DNA from: Methanoregula sp.
Lineage (GTDB): Archaea; Halobacteriota; Methanomicrobia; Methanomicrobiales; Methanospirillaceae
DNA: 11,291 nucleotides
Reading direction: 5' to 3'
Assembly: GCF_002835825.1 (NCBI RefSeq)
Contig: NZ_PIZH01000030.1
Location: 1-11,291 of the forward strand
Within the stretch, counting starts at the first letter, position 1. The number at the start of each line of letters is the position of its first letter. Below the pieces are notes generated by a model that saw only the letters and a program-made list of their open reading frames with translations, searched no databases and was not told the origin of the DNA. Positions 7,259 to 11,291 of the stretch are shown here, one piece after another. A program made the position numbers and the translations under genes.

Positions 7259-7981
7259 TCAGGGGAAAGTGAAGGTATCCCCGTCCTTTGCCGTGTGCGG
7301 GAGGTCCCAGGGGATGTAGTGGCTTAAGTGCACGCACCGGAATTCTTTTGGGGCCAGTTCCCCGGCAAGCGTGCAGGCATCGAGATAGTTCATGTGCTTT
7401 GCTATGGTGAAGCTGGATGGCGCGAGAGCATCGAGCAGGAGAAGGTCAAGGTTAGTAAGAAGCTCAAGGCTCTTTTCCGGAATATCCCGGTTGGTGTCCG
7501 AAGTGAACCCGACCCTAGAAGTCCCGGTCTCAAAGAGCATCCCGGTGGTGAATGCCGGGGGATGTTTTACCATGAAGGGGGTGATCGTGATCCCACAAAG
7601 AGTGAACGGGATGTAGGGATCAACCGGGAATGTCGGGAAATTCAGGAACCGGAAGAATTCCTTGCAGTACGAGAGGACCTGCGGTGCGGCATAGACCGGG
7701 GGGATCTGCTGGACCCGGTAGAACTCGCCAAAGCCCATGAAGTGGTCATAATGCCCATGGGTCCAGATGACGGCATCGATATGCGGCGAGCCGCAGCGTA
7801 AAAGCTGCTGTCTCAGGTCCGGTGAGGAGTCGACTAGGAGGTGCTTTCCCTCGTTCTCGATCAACAGCGACGTGCGGAGGCGTGTCGCCCCGGTCCGGTG
7901 CGCATGGGTGCACTGGGGGCAGTCGCACCCGATACGGGGCGTGCCGATTGCGTCACCGGTGCCAAGAAGCGTGATCTTCAT
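7259..7981 (-). CDS. PhnP-like metallo-beta-lactamase fold hydrolase
   Basis: Predicted dinuclear-metal phosphodiesterase (240 aa) of the PhnP/RNase Z branch. It opens with LLGTGDAIGTPRIGCDCPQC: C19, C21 and C24 match the structural zinc site of PhnP. The metal motif THGHYDH supplies H75, H77, D79 and H80; H140 (KHPP), D162 (SDT) and H218/H221 (VHLSH) complete the usual set. PhnP in bacteria hydrolyses ribosyl cyclic phosphates in phosphonate breakdown, but no phn genes are nearby, so the substrate is unknown. The ATG lies one base beyond the stop of the AAA+ gene, with no separate ribosome binding site, which indicates translational coupling. All catalytic residues are present. Confidence 0.85.
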   Translation of the reverse strand: MKITLLGTGDAIGTPRIGCDCPQCTHAHRTGATRLRTSLLIENEGKHLLVDSSPDLRQQLLRCGSPHIDAVIWTHGHYDHFMGFGEFYRVQQIPPVYAAPQVLSYCKEFFRFLNFPTFPVDPYIPFTLCGITITPFMVKHPPAFTTGMLFETGTSRVGFTSDTNRDIPEKSLELLTNLDLLLLDALAPSSFTIAKHMNYLDACTLAGELAPKEFRCVHLSHYIPWDLPHTAKDGDTFTFP

Positions 7982-7982
7982 G

Positions 7983-9257
7983 TTATAGCCAGTTCTGGTG
8001 CCGGATCGCTTCGCGGTTCCGGACCATGGCGATGCCCTTTGCGATATCGCTCTCCCGGATATCGTTCCTCTTGTCCATGAGCGCCGAGAGGATCGCCTCC
8101 TTGGTCATCATGCGGAGGTCTGAACCGGAGAACCCTTCGGTCTTCTTTGCGAGGGCTGCATAATCGACAGCGCAGTGGAGCGTTGAGGTGACTTTCTTCA
8201 GGATATTCTTCCGCATCTCCTCGTCGGGAAGGGCGAACTCCACGACCTCGTCGAATCGCCGCCATGCGGCTTCGTCCAGCAGCTGGGGGTGGTTCGTTGC
8301 ACCGATCAGGAGGACGCCGTTCCGGATAAGGTTGATCCGGTCAATGTTCTTCAAGAGGGAGTTGACCGCCCGCTTCATGGCGCCATGGTCGTCAGCGGTG
8401 CGGCTCTTTGCCACGAAATCGAACTCGTCGACAAACAGGATCGCCGGGGAGAGCTGCTTGGCAAGGTCGAAGATGCGGTCGATGTTCTTCGAGGTTTCTC
8501 CAAGGTACTGCGAGGTGACCATGGAGAGGCGGACTTCGAGGACCGGCATGTGCATGGTGCGGGACATTGCAAGGGCAAGCGAGGTCTTGCCGGTACCGGG
8601 CGGCCCGACAAAGAGGAGCTTACCGATCTCGTAGATCCGGTGCCGGTGGAGGAAGTCGCGGTGGTCGAGAGCGTGCTGGATCTTTTCAATGATGGCGATC
8701 TGGTCGTCCGTGCAGACCAGATCTTCGATATGCTGCTCGATCTCGTCCGGGGCGCTGAGAATGACAAGATCAAGCGCTCCCCGGAGTTTCTCATCCTCGC
8801 TGATGAGTTTTGAGATCCGTGCGTCAAGGTGGGCTTTTGTGTCCTCGAACGGGGGATTTGCCTTCCTCACGTCCTTGTAGGTCACCCCGTTGGACCCGCC
8901 GATCTTCTCGAAATAGAAGGCAAGCGCCGGGTTCTTTTCCAGAAATGGCTTGCCCCCCTGCTTGAGGAACCACTGCCCGGCCGGTTCAAGGGCCGTGATC
9001 TTGAGCCGCTGGCCGAATTCTTCGTAGGCAATGAAAGGGTTTGCCGAGAGTTTCGTGTGGGCGTCGGAAATGGAGAGGGCACGCTTGATCAGCCCATCGC
9101 TGACATAGACCGGGCGCTTGATCTCGGAACCGGTGGCACCAAAGACCTCACGGCAGAGGGGCGTGACGTCGTTGATGTCAAGTTCCGGGTGCTGGTTGAA
9201 GATCTCGGCCGTCAGCACGACCTCCATGATGCGCAGGGTTTCAGAATCTCCGGACAT
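7983..9257 (-). CDS. AAA+ ATPase with an uncharacterised N-terminal domain
   Basis: A 424-residue protein with one classical AAA module: Walker A GPPGTGKT (218-225), Walker B ILFVDEFD (273-280), sensor 1 in GATNHP (N322), candidate arginine fingers in AWRRFDEVVEF (R333/R334) and the sensor 2 region GFSGSD (375-380). The second half resembles the Vps4/FtsH/proteasome-ATPase group; there is no protease motif, transmembrane segment or second AAA module. Residues 1-160 match no domain I recognise and probably choose the substrate; 145-200 is a charged helical linker. The ATG at 9257 has no clear ribosome binding site; an in-frame ATG ten codons later is possible. A TATA-like CCTTATGCAT about 35 bases upstream suggests its own promoter. 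Likely a remodelling or unfolding ATPase of unknown target. Confidence 0.85.
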   Translation of the reverse strand: MSGDSETLRIMEVVLTAEIFNQHPELDINDVTPLCREVFGATGSEIKRPVYVSDGLIKRALSISDAHTKLSANPFIAYEEFGQRLKITALEPAGQWFLKQGGKPFLEKNPALAFYFEKIGGSNGVTYKDVRKANPPFEDTKAHLDARISKLISEDEKLRGALDLVILSAPDEIEQHIEDLVCTDDQIAIIEKIQHALDHRDFLHRHRIYEIGKLLFVGPPGTGKTSLALAMSRTMHMPVLEVRLSMVTSQYLGETSKNIDRIFDLAKQLSPAILFVDEFDFVAKSRTADDHGAMKRAVNSLLKNIDRINLIRNGVLLIGATNHPQLLDEAAWRRFDEVVEFALPDEEMRKNILKKVTSTLHCAVDYAALAKKTEGFSGSDLRMMTKEAILSALMDKRNDIRESDIAKGIAMVRNREAIRHQNWL

Positions 9258-9311
9258 GGCTGTAACCTTAATTAATCGACCCGGGCATGCATAAGGTTTC
9301 TTATCGTTCTC

Positions 9312-10187
9312 TTACCGGGTCGTTACCATGCAGCCGTCTGCGGTGACGATGACCGTATGCTCGTGCTGGGAGACAAGGGAGCCGGGAATGTCGGCAAGGA
9401 CGGGGTAGACATGCAGCGTCCCCGATCGTACAAGCGCAGGAAGGGCGAGGTCGAGTTTCTTCTCGCCCAGCCAGCGCCGGGAGAATGGCAGGCCATTCCG
9501 ATCTTTGATACGGTCAAGAATGGTGCGGCCTGCCGGAATGCGCACAGGGCGGTTCGAGATCTGCGAGTAGATCTCCATCCGGGATTTCTCTCCCACGCGG
9601 CCGCTTCCCGTGGTGGCGAACGGTTCGATCGCAAAGACCATGTCCTCTTCGAGCACGACACCCCCGCCAATGGCGGTGTTGTGGATCGTGGGCGGGCCGT
9701 GAAGGAGAAACCTGCCCAGGCCGTGGCCGGTAAGGTTTGCAACCGGGCGATATCCCCTGCTCTCGATCTCCTGCTGGATGGCGGCCCCGAGCGCTCCGGC
9801 CGGAACGCCGGGCTTTATTGCGCGGATCGCTGCTTCAAGGGCTTCCTTCGATGCGTCGAGCAGCAGCGAGTTGTTCCCGAGGTCCACGGTGACAGCGGTG
9901 TCGGCAATGTACCCGTCAATCTGCACCCCGAGGTCGAGCTTGGCAACGTCCCCTTTCCGGAAGACCCGTTCATCTCCCGGAGAGGCAGTGTCGTGTGCAG
10001 CATCCTCGTTTAAGGAGAGGTTGAGCGGGAATGCAAGCGCAGCCCCCTCCTCTCTCACCCGTGCCTCAACGGATTCGACAAGATCGAGGTAGGATGCCCC
10101 GACACGGATCCCCTTCGCACCTTCGCGGAGGATCCGTGATGCAAGGGAGCCGGCGGTCCGGTAGTTTTCCAGAACATCGTCCTTCAC
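9312..10187 (-). CDS. map: Methionine aminopeptidase, type II (peptidase M24A)
   Basis: Removes the initiator methionine from new proteins; 291 aa, normal for archaeal MetAP2 enzymes. The dimetal ligands are visible: D85 and D96 in LDLGVQIDGYIADTAV, H155 in LTGHGLGRF, E188 in AIEPFAT and E276 in QHEHTVIV. H65 in NEDAAHDTA is the conserved substrate-side histidine. The lid insertion typical of the type II form lies between E188 and E276. The start is GTG at 10185-10187, inside the last codons of the upstream M24B gene (GTGA overlap), with GAGGAG eight bases before it. The overlap implies shared transcription and coupled translation with the M24B peptidase. Confidence 0.95.
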   Translation of the reverse strand: MKDDVLENYRTAGSLASRILREGAKGIRVGASYLDLVESVEARVREEGAALAFPLNLSLNEDAAHDTASPGDERVFRKGDVAKLDLGVQIDGYIADTAVTVDLGNNSLLLDASKEALEAAIRAIKPGVPAGALGAAIQQEIESRGYRPVANLTGHGLGRFLLHGPPTIHNTAIGGGVVLEEDMVFAIEPFATTGSGRVGEKSRMEIYSQISNRPVRIPAGRTILDRIKDRNGLPFSRRWLGEKKLDLALPALVRSGTLHVYPVLADIPGSLVSQHEHTVIVTADGCMVTTR

Positions 10188-11224
10188 AGGACCAGCTCCT
10201 CAGAAAAGTGCGTGAAATTGGAGAAGCCCTTTGCAGTGACCGCTCCCATGTCCTCAAGTCGCACCCCGCCGGTGCCGGGATAGTACAGGCCCGGTTCGAT
10301 AGTGATAACGTTCCCGGGGCGAAGTTCCTTTCCTGCCGGTCCCACGGTCGGCAGTTCGTGGACCTGCAATCCTACGCCATGCCCGAGGTTGTGGGTGAAT
10401 CCCCTTGTATCGCTCTCGTACCCGTGGTCCTTGAAGAAATCCACGACCGCCTGGTAGACATCGGCCCCTGGCACGCCCGGTTTTATCAGGGACGTTGCGA
10501 GGTGTTTTGCCGTATACAGGGTATCGTACATCTCCCGGATTTCGTTCGAGGGCTCGCCTTTGACCACGGTGCGGGTCATGTCGGAGTAATAGCCGCCTGC
10601 CTCTTCGACCGGGAAGAGGTCGATGATGATCGGCTCGTCAGCGTGCAGGGGTCCGGAGCCGGTGGCATGCGGGATCGCCGTGTCCTCACCGCAGGCAACG
10701 ATCGTGTCAACAGCTGTGCACCCGCAGGACAGAAGTTGGCTGTGCATGGCGAACCGGATATCTTCCGAGGTCAGCGGCTTTCCCTTGCGATGGAGGATGC
10801 CTTTCTTTACCGTGGACTTCCGGATCAGGTCAACGCCGAGGCCAAGCGCGGTCTCGGTCACCTTCTGGACGCGGCGAATTGCAGCGATCTCGACCCGTGA
10901 CTTCTCGGCCCGCATGGACAGGATCGTCCCTGAATCTACGATCACGGTGCAGTGTTTCTCCAGCGCCCGGGCAAGCCCGACCGGGAACTGGGGGGGGACG
11001 AGGATCTTCTTTCCGGCCTGCCCGGCAATCATTTTCGCTGTTGCGCGGAGCGGGTCTTTCTCTTTTTTCAGGATCTCCGGCAGGTGCGCCTCGGCCCGGG
11101 TCATCACTGCCGCAGGCGATTCGCGGGACGCGCGCCCTACTTCCATCTGGGAGATGATGATCGTGTTTTTTTCCCCGTCCTTCCGGACAACGACGAACGG
11201 GTTGGTTGTCCATAACTGCGTCAT
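10184..11224 (-). CDS. Xaa-Pro aminopeptidase-like M24B family peptidase, 5' end uncertain
   Basis: Metal-dependent peptidase of the creatinase/aminopeptidase P family. The catalytic pita-bread domain (about residues 110-346) has the full ligand set: D202 and D215 in IDLFPVEEAGGYYSDMTRT, H282 in LGHGVGLQVHE, E310 in TIEPGLYY and E324 in VRLEDMG. The N-terminal creatinase-like domain is short. The ATG at 11222-11224 begins in the middle of what looks like homologous sequence: upstream codons in the same frame read NTRGADRLY before MTQLWTTNPF, a common pattern in this family. That frame is closed by TGA at 11255-11257 and TAA at 11264-11266. The gene may therefore be truncated, frameshifted near the window edge, or genuinely short (346 aa against a usual 370-400). 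It overlaps map by four bases. Confidence 0.85.
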   Translation of the reverse strand: MTQLWTTNPFVVVRKDGEKNTIIISQMEVGRASRESPAAVMTRAEAHLPEILKKEKDPLRATAKMIAGQAGKKILVPPQFPVGLARALEKHCTVIVDSGTILSMRAEKSRVEIAAIRRVQKVTETALGLGVDLIRKSTVKKGILHRKGKPLTSEDIRFAMHSQLLSCGCTAVDTIVACGEDTAIPHATGSGPLHADEPIIIDLFPVEEAGGYYSDMTRTVVKGEPSNEIREMYDTLYTAKHLATSLIKPGVPGADVYQAVVDFFKDHGYESDTRGFTHNLGHGVGLQVHELPTVGPAGKELRPGNVITIEPGLYYPGTGGVRLEDMGAVTAKGFSNFTHFSEELVL

Positions 11225-11291
11225 ATACAGCCTGTCCGCCCCTCTCGTGTTGGCTCACACCTGTTACGGATCCGCCCTTCCTATCCTCATA

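Noticed and set aside
10031..10900. Long plus-strand open frame opposite the two M24 genes (289 codons)
   Set aside because: It runs antisense across both M24 genes and their four-base overlap, shows no domain and has no promoter or ribosome binding site.

Overview
The window is GC-rich archaeal DNA. It comes almost certainly from a hydrogenotrophic methanogen, most likely of the Methanomicrobiales (Methanoregula/Methanolinea-like). This rests on the F420-reducing [NiFe]-hydrogenase operon (frhA-frhD-frhG-frhB), the methanopterin-pathway GTP cyclohydrolase MptA, the archaeal aIF2-beta with a TRAM tail, archaeal RNA polymerase subunit L and a type II methionine aminopeptidase. The lineage is inferred from how the proteins look, not from a database search.

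Layout. On the minus strand, positions 1-3136 hold the frh operon in the order frhA, frhD, frhG, frhB (frhB runs off the left edge). It is preceded by an AT-rich control region (3137-3433) with TATA-like elements, palindromes and three copies of the heptamer AGAGATG. Next, also on minus, is mptA (3434-4429). Divergent from it on plus are ilvC (4521-5510), a small flavodoxin (5583-6068) and aIF2-beta (6187-6801). aIF2-beta faces convergently a minus-strand series that reads, from the right edge leftward: an M24B peptidase, an M24A methionine aminopeptidase, an AAA+ ATPase, a PhnP-like metallo-beta-lactamase hydrolase and rpoL.

How the genes work together. FrhABG oxidises H2 and reduces F420, and FrhD matures FrhA. 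MptA starts the pterin part of tetrahydromethanopterin, so the left half serves methanogenesis cofactors and electron supply. IlvC is branched-chain amino-acid biosynthesis. The right half is information processing and protein processing: translation initiation, transcription, removal of N-terminal Met, and an AAA+/hydrolase pair of unknown role.

The most unusual thing seen is in mptA. A clean in-frame TAG (3572-3574) separates the bulk of the protein from a C-terminal segment that still looks like conserved MptA and ends at a TAA at 3434-3436. The 5' end of the same frame lacks an ordinary start codon upstream of conserved residues. Readthrough, a recent pseudogene and sequence error are all possible. 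Other points of interest are an out-of-frame frhD/frhG overlap that encodes a new FrhG N-terminus, a short cofactor loop in the ketol-acid reductoisomerase, the AAA+/PhnP-like pair, and a damaged or truncated 5' end of the M24B peptidase at the right edge. No tRNA, rRNA, CRISPR array or insertion sequence was seen.
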